NCBI GenBank assembly: GCA_963824645.1
Contig: CAWGQC010000009.1
Location: 62,001-126,000 of the forward strand
Direction of reading: 5' to 3'
DNA length: 64,000 bases
Source: Bog-756 sp963824645
GTDB taxonomy: Bacteria > Actinomycetota > Acidimicrobiia > Acidimicrobiales > RAAP-2
Shown here piece by piece: positions 34,430 through 42,850 of this stretch (positions within the stretch are counted from its first letter, which is position 1; every line of letters starts with the position of its first letter). Below the pieces are notes generated by a model. The model worked only from the letters and a program-made list of their open reading frames with translations. It did not search any database and was not told where the DNA came from. The translations under genes were made by a program, and so were the position numbers.

Positions 34430-35857
34430 ATGGCCCCGGACGCCACGCCCCCGCTTGGTGACCTGTCATTGACCGACGCCGTCCTGGTATCGAACCGGGG
34501 CCCCCTGGCCTTCCATGAGGAGAACGGTCGGCTCGTCGCCGGCACGGTGGGCGGGGGCCTGGCCGGATCGCTCCACCCTCTCGTCGTGGGTACCGGTGCG
34601 ACCTGGGTGGCCTGCGCCCTGAGCGCACCCGACCGCGCCGCGGCCGCCGCCGGCCTCATGACCGACGACGGACTGGTGATCGAGTTGGTCGATCCCGACC
34701 CCGATGGCTACAGCATGGCCTACAACGTGATCTCCAATGCGACCCTCTGGTTCTGCCATCACCACCTGTTCGACGCGGCCCGTCGACCACGGGTCGACCG
34801 TCGGTGGTGGGAGGCCTGGGACGCCTACAGGGAACTCAACAACCAGTTCGCCCGCACGGTGGCCAAGGTGGCACCGCAAGGTGGCCGGGTGCTCGTGCAG
34901 GACTACCACCTCGCCTTGGTGGGAACCGAACTGGCCCGCCTGCGACCCGACCTGCACACGGTGCACTTCACCCACACACCGTTCGCCGACCCGTCCATTC
35001 TGCGCATGCTGCCCACCTCGGTCAGCACCGAGCTCCTCTCGAGCATGGCCGACTTCGCCGCCTGTGGGTTCCACACGCAGCGGTGGGCGGCCGCTTTTCG
35101 GCAGGCTCTGGCCCTTCCCCGGTCGGAGGGCGGAAACGGTGAGGCGGGCGTACCGACCTTCGTGTCACCCCTGTCGACCGATCCCGTCAGACTGCGGGCC
35201 TCGGCCGCCGATCCGGCTGTCCGGTCCGCCGCCGTCGCTCTGGAGGAGAGGATCGGGGGTTCCGACCGGCAGGTCATCGTGCGGGTCGACCGGATGGAGC
35301 TGTCGAAAAACCTGCTCCGCGGGTTTTGGGCCTTCGAAGAACTCCTGGAGAACGAACCGCACAGGCGGGAGCGGGTGGTTCTGGTCGCCCTGGCCTATCC
35401 CACCCGCCAAGGACTGCCCGACTACCTCGCCTACCAGAACGAGGTCGAATCAACGGTGGAACGGATCAACCACACCTGGGCCACGCCGGGGTGGACCCCG
35501 ATCGTGCTCGAGGTCAGGGACGACTACCCGCGATCGCTCGCCGCCCTGTCCCGGTACGACGTCCTGCTGGTCAACCCGGTCAGGGACGGTCTGAACCTGG
35601 TGGCCAAGGAGGGTCCGCTGATCAACACCCGTCAGGGTGTGCTCGTCCTGTCCCACGAAGCGGGGGCCTTCGAGGAACTGGGGTCGGCCGCGGTGGGCAT
35701 CAACCCCTTTGATGTGTCCGGTACGGCGGCCGCCTTGTCCGTGGCTCTGGACATGGAACGACCCGAGCGGACGGCCCGTTCGCAGCGACTGGTCGAACTG
35801 GTATTGGCCCGCCAACCAGCCGACTGGCTACGCGACCAGCTCGCCGCCGCGGGCTGA
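34430..35857 (+). CDS. Trehalose-phosphate-synthase-like glycosyltransferase (GT20)
   Basis: 475 residues. Matches to OtsA: LVSNRGPLAFHEENGR and GGGLAGSL at the N-terminus, VQDYHLALVGTEL, HFTHTPFADPSILRMLP, VDRMELSKNLLRG, and VNPVRDGLNLVAKE. It should transfer glucose from an NDP-glucose to glucose-6-phosphate or a similar acceptor. Some positions differ from OtsA, so a glucosylglycerol-type product is possible. No phosphatase gene is adjacent. With gpgS 3 kb away it hints at compatible-solute synthesis. Confidence 0.82.
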   Translation: MAPDATPPLGDLSLTDAVLVSNRGPLAFHEENGRLVAGTVGGGLAGSLHPLVVGTGATWVACALSAPDRAAAAAGLMTDDGLVIELVDPDPDGYSMAYNVISNATLWFCHHHLFDAARRPRVDRRWWEAWDAYRELNNQFARTVAKVAPQGGRVLVQDYHLALVGTELARLRPDLHTVHFTHTPFADPSILRMLPTSVSTELLSSMADFAACGFHTQRWAAAFRQALALPRSEGGNGEAGVPTFVSPLSTDPVRLRASAADPAVRSAAVALEERIGGSDRQVIVRVDRMELSKNLLRGFWAFEELLENEPHRRERVVLVALAYPTRQGLPDYLAYQNEVESTVERINHTWATPGWTPIVLEVRDDYPRSLAALSRYDVLLVNPVRDGLNLVAKEGPLINTRQGVLVLSHEAGAFEELGSAAVGINPFDVSGTAAALSVALDMERPERTARSQRLVELVLARQPADWLRDQLAAAG

Positions 35858-35892
35858 GTAGGGGCGCGGCCACCCCCGATCCACGCTCCCGG

Positions 35893-36486
35893 TCAGCCGG
35901 TGGTGGTGGTTGTGGCTGAATTGGTGCTCAGGTCGGGACCGGCCACCACGATGACCTTTGCCGTTCCCACCGAGGTGACCGGTACTGCGCTGGTGTAGGG
36001 CACCGCAGCCGTGGCCGGCAGGCTCAAGCTCGACGCGATGGACGCGGCCGAAGGCTGGAAGCCGGGCATGTAGTAGACGCTGGAGGTGGTGACATCGGAG
36101 GTGGCGTTGGTCGGGGGCAGCATGTCCCACCCGCTGGCTTGGATCCGGGCCGACAGCGCGGCGGCCGCTCCGGTGACCCCCGAGCCGTTGGCCACCAGTA
36201 CCGGGACCTTGCTCGGCGGCACTGTGGTGGTGGTCGTAGTCGGCGGGTGGGTCGTCTGGGATGAATGGGACGGCGGGGTGGTGGTGGGGGTCACCGCCGC
36301 CGACACCGGTGGGGTCTGGGAGGCCGAGGGATGGATATCGCTGAGGACCAGCACCGTTGCCGCCACAAACAGGATCAGGACGATGCCCGCCCGAGCCAAG
36401 GGAAATCCGCCTGTGCGCCGGGTAGAGCCCTGGCGAGTCTGTCCGTCATTCTCGGGAGGCTCGACCACTGGGAGCCAGCCTGCCAA
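35893..36486 (-). CDS. LytR_C-domain membrane protein
   Basis: 197 residues. A membrane helix at about 30-50 is followed by a Pro/Thr-rich linker and one LytR_C domain (VLVANGSGVTGAAAALSARI and YYMPGFQPSAASIASSL). Such domains occur next to LytR-CpsA-Psr wall-polymer ligases. The end has a Thr run. The start at TTG 36486 is uncertain; GTG at 36468 is possible. Confidence 0.75.
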   Translation of the reverse strand: MAGWLPVVEPPENDGQTRQGSTRRTGGFPLARAGIVLILFVAATVLVLSDIHPSASQTPPVSAAVTPTTTPPSHSSQTTHPPTTTTTTVPPSKVPVLVANGSGVTGAAAALSARIQASGWDMLPPTNATSDVTTSSVYYMPGFQPSAASIASSLSLPATAAVPYTSAVPVTSVGTAKVIVVAGPDLSTNSATTTTTG

Positions 36487-36613
36487 CCACAGCCCGGAGA
36501 AGCAAGGCTTTCCTCAATCCTTACCGATATGCCGCTTCCCGCCCTCCGTCACAGCCGCCCCGGAGAGGGCCCGTAAGATGGCCATCGCAGGGGTCGCTCA
36601 GACCTCGCACCCG

Positions 36614-36689
36614 GCCGGTGTGGCGCAGTTGGTAGCGCAGACGACTTGTAATCGTCAGGTCGTGGGTTCGATTCCCACCGCCGGCTCCA
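36614..36689 (+). tRNA. tRNA-Thr (anticodon UGU)
   Basis: A complete cloverleaf: acceptor GCCGGTG pairs with CGCCGGC (one G-U), the anticodon stem GACGA/TCGTC closes the loop CTTGTAA with anticodon TGT, and the T arm GTGGG-TTCGATT-CCCAC is present. CCA is encoded. The 3' end is duplicated at 37971, beyond an IS481 element. Confidence 0.95.
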
Positions 36690-36692
36690 GTG
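36675..36692 (+). repeat. Left copy of an 18-base direct repeat at the tRNA 3' end
   Basis: CCACCGCCGGCTCCAGTG covers the T stem end, acceptor arm and CCA of tRNA-Thr plus three bases (GTG). The identical copy is at 37971-37988. This is the pattern left by site-specific integration into a tRNA gene. Confidence 0.8.
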
Positions 36693-36693
36693 T

Positions 36694-36731
36694 GATGTCG
36701 CGCGACACAAGCAACGGTGTCGCGCGACATC
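36694..36731. repeat. Perfect 15-base hairpin after tRNA-Thr
   Basis: GATGTCGCGCGACAC and GTGTCGCGCGACATC are separated by 8 bases. Each arm contains TGTCGCGCGACA, itself a perfect palindrome. It may end tRNA transcription or serve as the transposase-binding end of the element. Confidence 0.75.
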
Positions 36732-36744
36732 GTAGACCCCCAGC

Positions 36745-37890
36745 TCATGGCATGCGCTGGTAGTCCTGATGAGGATCGAGGGTCAGCTGTCGAAGCGGTG
36801 ACCCGTCGGCGCCGAGTATGCGGACCTCGCGCCCGGCCACCAAAAGCACGACCCGCCATCCGGCGTAGGGTCGTCCCACACCGATGTGATGGAGGCGCCC
36901 ACGGTAACGGAGGGTCACCGTGCCGTTCTTGTTGACCTTGTCATTGCGGACCCTGTAACCGGCACTGTCGATCCTTGGGCCTTTGGGATGGCTCCTGTCC
37001 CGGGCGGCGAACGCCTGGGCCGGCGTGCGCCGCCCGATGGCCCGGTGGGGACGCACGGTGTTGTAGTAGGTGACGAAACGGTCGAGTTGACCTTGGAGCT
37101 GCTTCTTGGTGGTGGCCGGGTCCTGTTGGGCCAGGTACTTCTTCATGGTCTGGTGGAAGCGCTCCACTTTGCCCTGGGTCTGGGGATGGTAGGGCTTGCC
37201 GTGTTTGGAGGCGATGCCGAGGGAGAGCAGCTCGGCTTCCATGTCGCCCACCCCACCACCTTTGGACGCTCGGAAGATGGCTCCGTTGTCAGCCAAGAAC
37301 TTCTCCGGGTAGCCCCACTGACCTGCTGATCTGTGCAGAGTCCGGACCACGTCGGGCGAGCGGGTGGAAACAAAGACCCTGCTAGCCACGCACAGCCGCG
37401 AGTGGTCGTCGACCATGTTGAGTACCTCGTAGACCACCCCGTCGGCCACCTCCACGTGGGTCACATCGGCCTGCCAGCACTGGTTGGGGAGATCGGCGCA
37501 GAAGCTCCTGTAGGAACTCTTCGGTCTCTTATGGGGCTGGGGGGTGACGAACCCTCGGGCCTTCAATACCCGCCAGATGGTCGAAGTCGACGGGACAACG
37601 GTGTGGCGACGAGCCAGATGACTGCGGATGGTGTCGGCTCCGGCGTCAAAGCCGTTGTCGGTGAGCTCCTTGCGTAGGGCCACGATCTCCTCGTCGTAGA
37701 GATCGGCGATCTGGCCCGGCGAGGTGTGGGGTCGCCTCGAACGGAGCTCGAAGCCCGCCTCCCCTTCGCGGCGATACCGGGCCAGGCGTCGGTAGAGCCA
37801 GCTGCGGTCCATGTCGTAGGCCTTGGCCAACTCCCCGATCGGCCGTCCCGTCCGCAGGTGCGTCTCGACCACAAATCGGCCCTTGTCCAT
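36745..37890 (-). CDS. IS481-family transposase
   Basis: 381 residues. N-terminal helix-turn-helix (GRPIGELAKAYDMDRSWLYRRL), then the integrase core starting CWQADVTHVEV (first Asp), with VNMVDDHSRL (second Asp region) and GKPYHPQTQGKVERFHQTMKK (Glu). The ATG at 37890 has GGGAGG 11 bases upstream; a GTG at 37929 overlaps the element end. It appears intact. Confidence 0.9.
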   Translation of the reverse strand: MDKGRFVVETHLRTGRPIGELAKAYDMDRSWLYRRLARYRREGEAGFELRSRRPHTSPGQIADLYDEEIVALRKELTDNGFDAGADTIRSHLARRHTVVPSTSTIWRVLKARGFVTPQPHKRPKSSYRSFCADLPNQCWQADVTHVEVADGVVYEVLNMVDDHSRLCVASRVFVSTRSPDVVRTLHRSAGQWGYPEKFLADNGAIFRASKGGGVGDMEAELLSLGIASKHGKPYHPQTQGKVERFHQTMKKYLAQQDPATTKKQLQGQLDRFVTYYNTVRPHRAIGRRTPAQAFAARDRSHPKGPRIDSAGYRVRNDKVNKNGTVTLRYRGRLHHIGVGRPYAGWRVVLLVAGREVRILGADGSPLRQLTLDPHQDYQRMP

Positions 37891-37970
37891 GAAGCGACCT
37901 CCCGCTCGATGTCGCTTATGTCTTGACACATCTGAACCTGCAGGTGTGGCTTATCTCCTGAACTCAGGCA

Positions 37971-37988
37971 CCACCGCCGGCTCCAGTG
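37971..37988 (+). repeat. Right copy of the 18-base tRNA-end repeat
   Basis: Exact copy of CCACCGCCGGCTCCAGTG from the tRNA-Thr end. The bases before it do not form a T arm, so it is not a second tRNA gene. Confidence 0.8.
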
Positions 37989-38200
37989 GGACGACGCGAG
38001 ACCGCCTGTGCTGGAGCCACATTGTGGACCCTCACCGAGCGCCAGAAGGGCCGCAGCGTACGGATAAGAAGGTCCACGGTACGTTCGATCGGTGGACGCC
38101 GAGCTCCGATCGTTGTGACGATGGTGCGGGCGACAATGGCGCCGAGAAGGATGTCACAGGCTGGCGCCGGCCAGGACGGTGTCACTTCCTCAGCGCTCAT

Positions 38201-38416
38201 TGGAGGCCCGATCGGCCTGAGGTCGTGGGACGCAGCGATGCGTGCCAGTTCGTCCATGGGCGGGAACGTTGGGCGGGTCGGCACGACACGCGCCGTAGCT
38301 GGAATGCTGATGTCGCGGATGAGATCACGGAAGCTGGCATTGTCGTGCACGAGCAGGATCGGCGCCTCGCGCTCACCGACCACCCGGAACGTGTGCGGCA
38401 CGCCGCGGGCATGGAG
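38201..38416 (-). pseudogene. Remnant of a cupin-domain protein
   Basis: A frame encodes LHARGVPHTFRVVGE, AARFLVVH-like PILLVHDN and a tail LARIAASHDLRPIGPP, matching the second half of quercetinase-like cupins. The N-terminal half is missing: upstream in this frame is the antisense end of the carotenoid oxygenase gene. The spacer from 37989 to 38471 otherwise shows nothing. Confidence 0.5.
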
Positions 38417-38471
38417 ACCCAGTGCCCGATCCCCTCTCCGCGGCCCGCGTCTGTGGCCAATCCCGATCAGG

Positions 38472-39827
38472 CTATGAGGCGTCCGGGTCCCAGTTGCCGT
38501 GAAAGCCGTAGGGCACACGCACCGGAAGATGGACTACCGCCACTGGGTCGCCGGTGAAATCTTGGGCGTGCACAACCAAGAGATCGCTGGCGTCTCGCTC
38601 GGTGTCATATACAAGACTGAGAACAAACCCTTCGTCTTCTCTAGAGTCAGCGCTTTCCGGCACAAAGATCGCCTCTCCGGCACCGCCTCTGAAGGATCTG
38701 GTCTCACTTGCTCCCGTAGTCAGGTCATGCTTAATGAGCGCCCCGCCCATGGTGAATCCGGCCTCGTCCTTGTCCTGGTTGTCAATCGCGGCGGTATATC
38801 CATAGCGATTTCGACGTCCAACGACGCGCTCGTCGACGCGCGGGAATTCCTGTGGACGATCGTCCAGCAGCTGGGTGACCACCTTGCCGCCCCCTGGGTC
38901 GATCCGCCACCGCTCTAGCACCGGTGCACCTTCGTCTGGACCGGTTAGGTGGGTCGCAAACATCTTCGGATGCCGCACCAAATCGACGATGACTGCTCCG
39001 TCGTCGTCAAAGGCGTTCATTGGGTGAAAGACGTAACACGGGTCGACATCGCACCACACCACGTCATCAGCACCGCCTTCCAGCGGAAGAAGCCCGACCC
39101 TGCTTTCGTAATCGTCCGACCACCGGTAGGGAAATGAGAAGCCCTCGGCCAAAGCCTCTTCACTGAACACCACCGGAAGGTCGTAGATCACGGCGAAGGT
39201 GGTCGTGAGTGACATGTCATGGATTGATACCGGCCCTCCGACGGGAATATCCAGGGTTCGTCGAACCCGCCCCTCTACGTCGACGACGCTGTACTGCACC
39301 TGGTTTCCCCACGCCCAGTAGTAGGAGATCGCGTGCAGCTCACCGGTCTGAGGATCGCGCTTCGGATGGGCGGTATAGCCACCCGGCAAGGTGCCCTGAA
39401 AATCAGATGGCGCGACAGTGTCCAGCTCGTACGTCATCTCGTAGGGTCGGGCGCCCGCCTCCACAATCGCGTACGTTCTGCCAGCGTGGGCAATGACATT
39501 GGTGTTCGCCGAAAAGTCCATCCCGTCTACGGAGGGCCCGGGGTGCGGATTCTCCCCCAGCGCGGTGGCCACATCCGCCGAGCGGACCCACCGATTCCGA
39601 TACCAGCGAGCTTCGCCATCTTCGATTCGGATTCCGTGGACCATCCCGTCGCCTGTGAACCAGTGGTACGTAGCGGGATCCGGCGGCGTGATCGGGTTGG
39701 GGCCATTACGGAGATAGCGGCCGCTCAAGGTGCTCGGAAGCGCCCCGGTGACCGACAAGTCAGTCACCGTCTCTTCGCTGGCGACCGGGGCGTAGTTGCC
39801 CGACAGATAGGGGCTGGCCAAGGTCAT
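38472..39827 (-). CDS. Carotenoid cleavage oxygenase family protein
   Basis: 451 residues of the RPE65/lignostilbene-dioxygenase fold. Starts GRYLRNGPNP, then HWFTGDGMVHG, HPKRDPQTGEL, SIHDMSLTTTFAVIYDLP, VFHPMNAFDDDG, EFPRVDERVVG and a final YGFHGNWD; four His residues (in HPK, SIHD, FHPMN and GFHG) match the iron ligands. It cleaves a conjugated double bond in a carotenoid, stilbene or similar compound. GGAGG just before the ATG at 39827 decides the start. It is divergent from the sulfatase gene and noticeably less GC-rich than the core genes. Confidence 0.87.
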   Translation of the reverse strand: MTLASPYLSGNYAPVASEETVTDLSVTGALPSTLSGRYLRNGPNPITPPDPATYHWFTGDGMVHGIRIEDGEARWYRNRWVRSADVATALGENPHPGPSVDGMDFSANTNVIAHAGRTYAIVEAGARPYEMTYELDTVAPSDFQGTLPGGYTAHPKRDPQTGELHAISYYWAWGNQVQYSVVDVEGRVRRTLDIPVGGPVSIHDMSLTTTFAVIYDLPVVFSEEALAEGFSFPYRWSDDYESRVGLLPLEGGADDVVWCDVDPCYVFHPMNAFDDDGAVIVDLVRHPKMFATHLTGPDEGAPVLERWRIDPGGGKVVTQLLDDRPQEFPRVDERVVGRRNRYGYTAAIDNQDKDEAGFTMGGALIKHDLTTGASETRSFRGGAGEAIFVPESADSREDEGFVLSLVYDTERDASDLLVVHAQDFTGDPVAVVHLPVRVPYGFHGNWDPDAS

Positions 39828-40002
39828 CGCTACCTCCTTCACTTTCTATGGCAGTTATATCCCATCGACCTCGGGTGCGCTGGCAAACTTCTTACCGAGA
39901 TTTGCTGGTGGACCCCAAAGACCATTGTCATTGATAGGGGGCACACCTCTGGTGCCCCCCGGCGTTGCTGCTGGGGTGAACCTCCGAGTCACACTGGGGG
40001 GC

Positions 40003-40008
40003 TACCGT
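40003..40008 (+). promoter_or_regulatory. Putative leaderless -10 box for the sulfatase
   Basis: TACCGT, 6 bases before the ATG at 40015. Confidence 0.4.
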
Positions 40009-40014
40009 GCCCCT

Positions 40015-41655
40015 ATGGACCGCCCCAACATTCTGCTCATCATGACCGACGAGGAGCGCTACCCGCCCCCCTACGAGACGAACCAGGTCAAGACCTTCCG
40101 CAGAGAACAACTCACCGCCCGAGAGTCGATCAGGCAGCGCGGTATCGAATTCCATCGGCATTATGCCGGATCGACGGCCTGTACGCCCAGCCGGGCAACG
40201 CTATTCACGGGCCAGTACCCATCACTTCACGGGGTGGACTCCACCGACGGCACCGCCAAGCAGAACTCCGATCCAGGGATGCACTGGCTCGACCCCAACT
40301 CGGTGCCCACACTCGGAGACTGGTTCCGCGCTGGGGGCTACCGGACCCACTACCGGGGGAAGTGGCACGTCTCGTTCGCTGACCTGATGATTCCTGGCAC
40401 ACACGAGGGACTGAAGGCCTCAGACGACGACGGCAAGCCGGTGCCAGAAGCCGTTGCCGCCTACCGCAAGGCTGACCGACTCGACCCCTTCGGCTTCTCC
40501 GGGTGGATTGGCCGTGAACCGCACGGTGCAGCCAGGTCCGACTGCGGAACCATTCGAGATGGCGTTTTCGCCGAGCAGGTCGTGGAACTGTTCGGCGAGC
40601 TTTCTGCAGCCAAAGATGATGGTCCGTGGCTGACGGTGGCCTCATTCGTCAATCCGCACGACATCGCCTTCTCCGGGTTCGGCTGGGAGCAGATGCTGAA
40701 GTTCGGACCCCCAGATGTCACGGTGCCCGAGATCGCCGAGCCGCCATCCCAATCTGACCCGTTCACCGACCGTCCCGGGTGCCAAGAGGCATTCAAGGCG
40801 CTGTGGCCGCAGATGATCTTCGAGACGGCGACCGACCTCGGCTACCGTCGCCTCTACTACTACCTGATGAAGCTGGTCGATAAGGCGATCGGGAAGATCC
40901 TTGGGGCACTAGAGGCCTCTGGTATGGCTGGCGAGACCGTCGTTGTATTCACCTCGGACCACGGCGACCTGTTGGGGGCACACGGCGGTCTGATCCAGAA
41001 GTGGTGCAACGCCTTCGACGAGGCCACCCGAGTGCCCTTACTGATCGCTGGTCCAGGCATCGCTCCCGGCGGCGACGGTGTGAACGCCCCCACCAGCCAC
41101 GTCGACCTCATCCCCACCCTTCTCGGTCTGGCCGGTGTCGACGTCGAGGAAGCGGCAGCAGGTGTGGCTGCGCACCATGACGAGGCCCATCCCCTGCCTG
41201 GCCGTGATCTGAGCGGGGTCGTCCTGGGTAGGGCGGCAACACCCTCCGTCGAGGCACCGATCTACTTCATGACCGAGGACGATGTCACCCGAGGAGTGAC
41301 CCAGGTGAACATCCTCAACGGCAGGCCGTTCGAGCCGGTCACCCCGCCAATCAACATCGAGTCCGTCATTACATCGTTGCCCACCGGTGAAGGGGGTGCG
41401 CAGGAGTTGTGGAAGCTAAACCACTACTACGAGCGTCTCGACGATTGGTACGCCAACCAGGGCGTTGCCCCCAACCCGTTCCTGCCTGCTGCCGCAGAAC
41501 CCGAGTGGGAACTACACAACCTGACCGTCGACCCTGAGGAGCGCCACAACCAGGTTCTTCACGGTGCTGGCACTCTGTCGACCATGAGGTCCGTTCTCGA
41601 AACGCAGCGAGATGCGAAGCGACTGATCCCGAAACTGCGCAATGCCACTCCGTAA
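40015..41655 (+). CDS. Type I sulfatase
   Basis: 546 residues. N-terminal NILLIMTDEERYP holds two metal Asp/Glu positions; CTPSRATLFTG is the C-x-P-S-R site whose Cys is oxidised to formylglycine; VVFTSDHGDLLGAHG holds further metal ligands. It hydrolyses a sulfate or related ester. No signal peptide is visible, so it is probably cytoplasmic or needs another export route. No formylglycine-generating enzyme gene is in the window. Confidence 0.87.
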   Translation: MDRPNILLIMTDEERYPPPYETNQVKTFRREQLTARESIRQRGIEFHRHYAGSTACTPSRATLFTGQYPSLHGVDSTDGTAKQNSDPGMHWLDPNSVPTLGDWFRAGGYRTHYRGKWHVSFADLMIPGTHEGLKASDDDGKPVPEAVAAYRKADRLDPFGFSGWIGREPHGAARSDCGTIRDGVFAEQVVELFGELSAAKDDGPWLTVASFVNPHDIAFSGFGWEQMLKFGPPDVTVPEIAEPPSQSDPFTDRPGCQEAFKALWPQMIFETATDLGYRRLYYYLMKLVDKAIGKILGALEASGMAGETVVVFTSDHGDLLGAHGGLIQKWCNAFDEATRVPLLIAGPGIAPGGDGVNAPTSHVDLIPTLLGLAGVDVEEAAAGVAAHHDEAHPLPGRDLSGVVLGRAATPSVEAPIYFMTEDDVTRGVTQVNILNGRPFEPVTPPINIESVITSLPTGEGGAQELWKLNHYYERLDDWYANQGVAPNPFLPAAAEPEWELHNLTVDPEERHNQVLHGAGTLSTMRSVLETQRDAKRLIPKLRNATP

Positions 41656-41828
41656 ATCAGCCCCTAAGCACTGTCACTGATGTGGAGCCGGTCGGGGCAG
41701 GGATAAGCGCCTCTGGCTCGGGGAGCGTGCTGGCCCGAGGCAGCTGGCCATCGGCACGTGCACGTCCGCCGATAGCGCCACATAGGCGGTAGGACGAGCC
41801 GTAGCTCCGGCGATCAGATGTTCGACAT

Positions 41829-42023
41829 TCAGGCAGCCGGTGGTGGCTCAGTGGAGTGTTCCGGACAGCGGACTTCGCCGCGGACCATCGTCCAACCCTC
41901 GAGCGCTTCGGCTCTTTGTTCACGGCTCGTTCTCGGGTCGAGACCAACCGTGTGGCCGCACTCCTCACTATCACAGTGGAGAACGTGAAGACCGGTGAAC
42001 GTGCGCGTGCCGTTATGCCCCAT
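41829..42023 (-). CDS. Small Cys-containing protein, possible zinc ribbon
   Basis: 64 residues. CDSEECGHTVGLD and VRCPEHS supply three Cys and one His in a spacing common in small actinobacterial zinc ribbons. Not recognised further. An 86-residue frame on the opposite strand is considered a shadow. Start uncertain. Confidence 0.5.
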   Translation of the reverse strand: MGHNGTRTFTGLHVLHCDSEECGHTVGLDPRTSREQRAEALEGWTMVRGEVRCPEHSTEPPPAA

Positions 42024-42242
42024 GTAGTCACACTCGGCACGACGGCAGCACTTCTTGAGTCAGGAACCGATGCCGATTTGGAAAAACGACCAGTTTCTGA
42101 AGAGGCAACGGTGTGAACCGCTGATAGATCATGGTTCGAGGTTCCCGTTGCCACGGTGGAGGGGCCCCTGGGACTTAGTCCAACCGCCTGAATAGGCCGT
42201 TGAAAGGCACCCGAAGTGGGACAATAGGGGGTCGCTGATCCA

Positions 42243-42684
42243 TTATGGCTGACCGTAATCTGTGATCAGCCAGCCCTTGTTCGGGTCGTGCAGAAAACTG
42301 ATGGACCAAAATCCGTCCGGATTCCCTTCAGAGGGCGACGTCGATTCATTGAAAGTGCATCGGGACGACGACCGTCCCACCCGTTTGTCGGTTGGAGTAG
42401 GTGCTCGGTTCGTCCTTACATCTGACGTGCGAGAAGATCGACCATTCGCTCGGAGGCCACGCACTCCACGCAGCACGCTCGGACGCGCCGGGGGCGAACG
42501 CGGCGAGCGTTGCATGGAGGTTGTGTCGGTCGATGGCAGTGAACCAGGCAAGTGCCGTCGTCCGCGCCGTAGGTGCCGAAGTGGCTCGTGCGGACGGAGA
42601 TCTGCTGGAGCAGCCAGCGAGCAGGCCGAAGCCAAGAAATGCGGCTAGTGAAACCACCCCAAAACGATGAACTCGATCAGTCAT
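42243..42684 (-). pseudogene. Frameshifted lipoprotein
   Basis: The 5' part encodes a lipoprotein signal (GFGLLAGCSSRS) and a domain beginning TTALAWFTAIDRHNL, like an NTF2-type small lipoprotein. It stops at 42346 right after VVVPMHF. The next frame continues NESTSPSEG and ends WSISFLHDPNKGWLITDYGQP, which clearly completes the protein. A one-base change near 42350 separates the halves; sequencing error is possible. Confidence 0.6.
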
Positions 42685-42850
42685 CGTCCCGGGCCACACA
42701 GAGCCGAATCCTCTGCTTCTTGGTTCGCCAGGGTCCCCCATCGGCCAACAATCATGCCCTATCGGTCAAATTCGTCACGCCCCGACGTATAGGTAGGCGA
42801 CGATCGAGAGCCATCCCCCCGGTAGGTCCCAGCTGGGCAGATCCGGCTGC

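Larger units (their letters stand above)
36693..37970 (-). mobile_element. IS481-family insertion element
   Basis: The DNA between the two 18-base repeats, about 1.28 kb, contains one IS481-type transposase. A 9-base inverted repeat GCGACATCG lies at 36724-36732 and (as CGATGTCGC) 37907-37915, close to the two ends of the coding region; exact ends are not certain. The 18-base flanks are longer than normal IS481 target duplications of a few bases. Confidence 0.7.

Noticed and set aside
37971..37988. Second tRNA gene fragment
   Set aside because: Only the last 18 bases match; no T arm, anticodon or D arm is present upstream.
41856..42116. 86-residue plus-strand frame
   Set aside because: The opposite strand has a better candidate with a zinc-ribbon Cys pattern; this frame has no motif or ribosome site.
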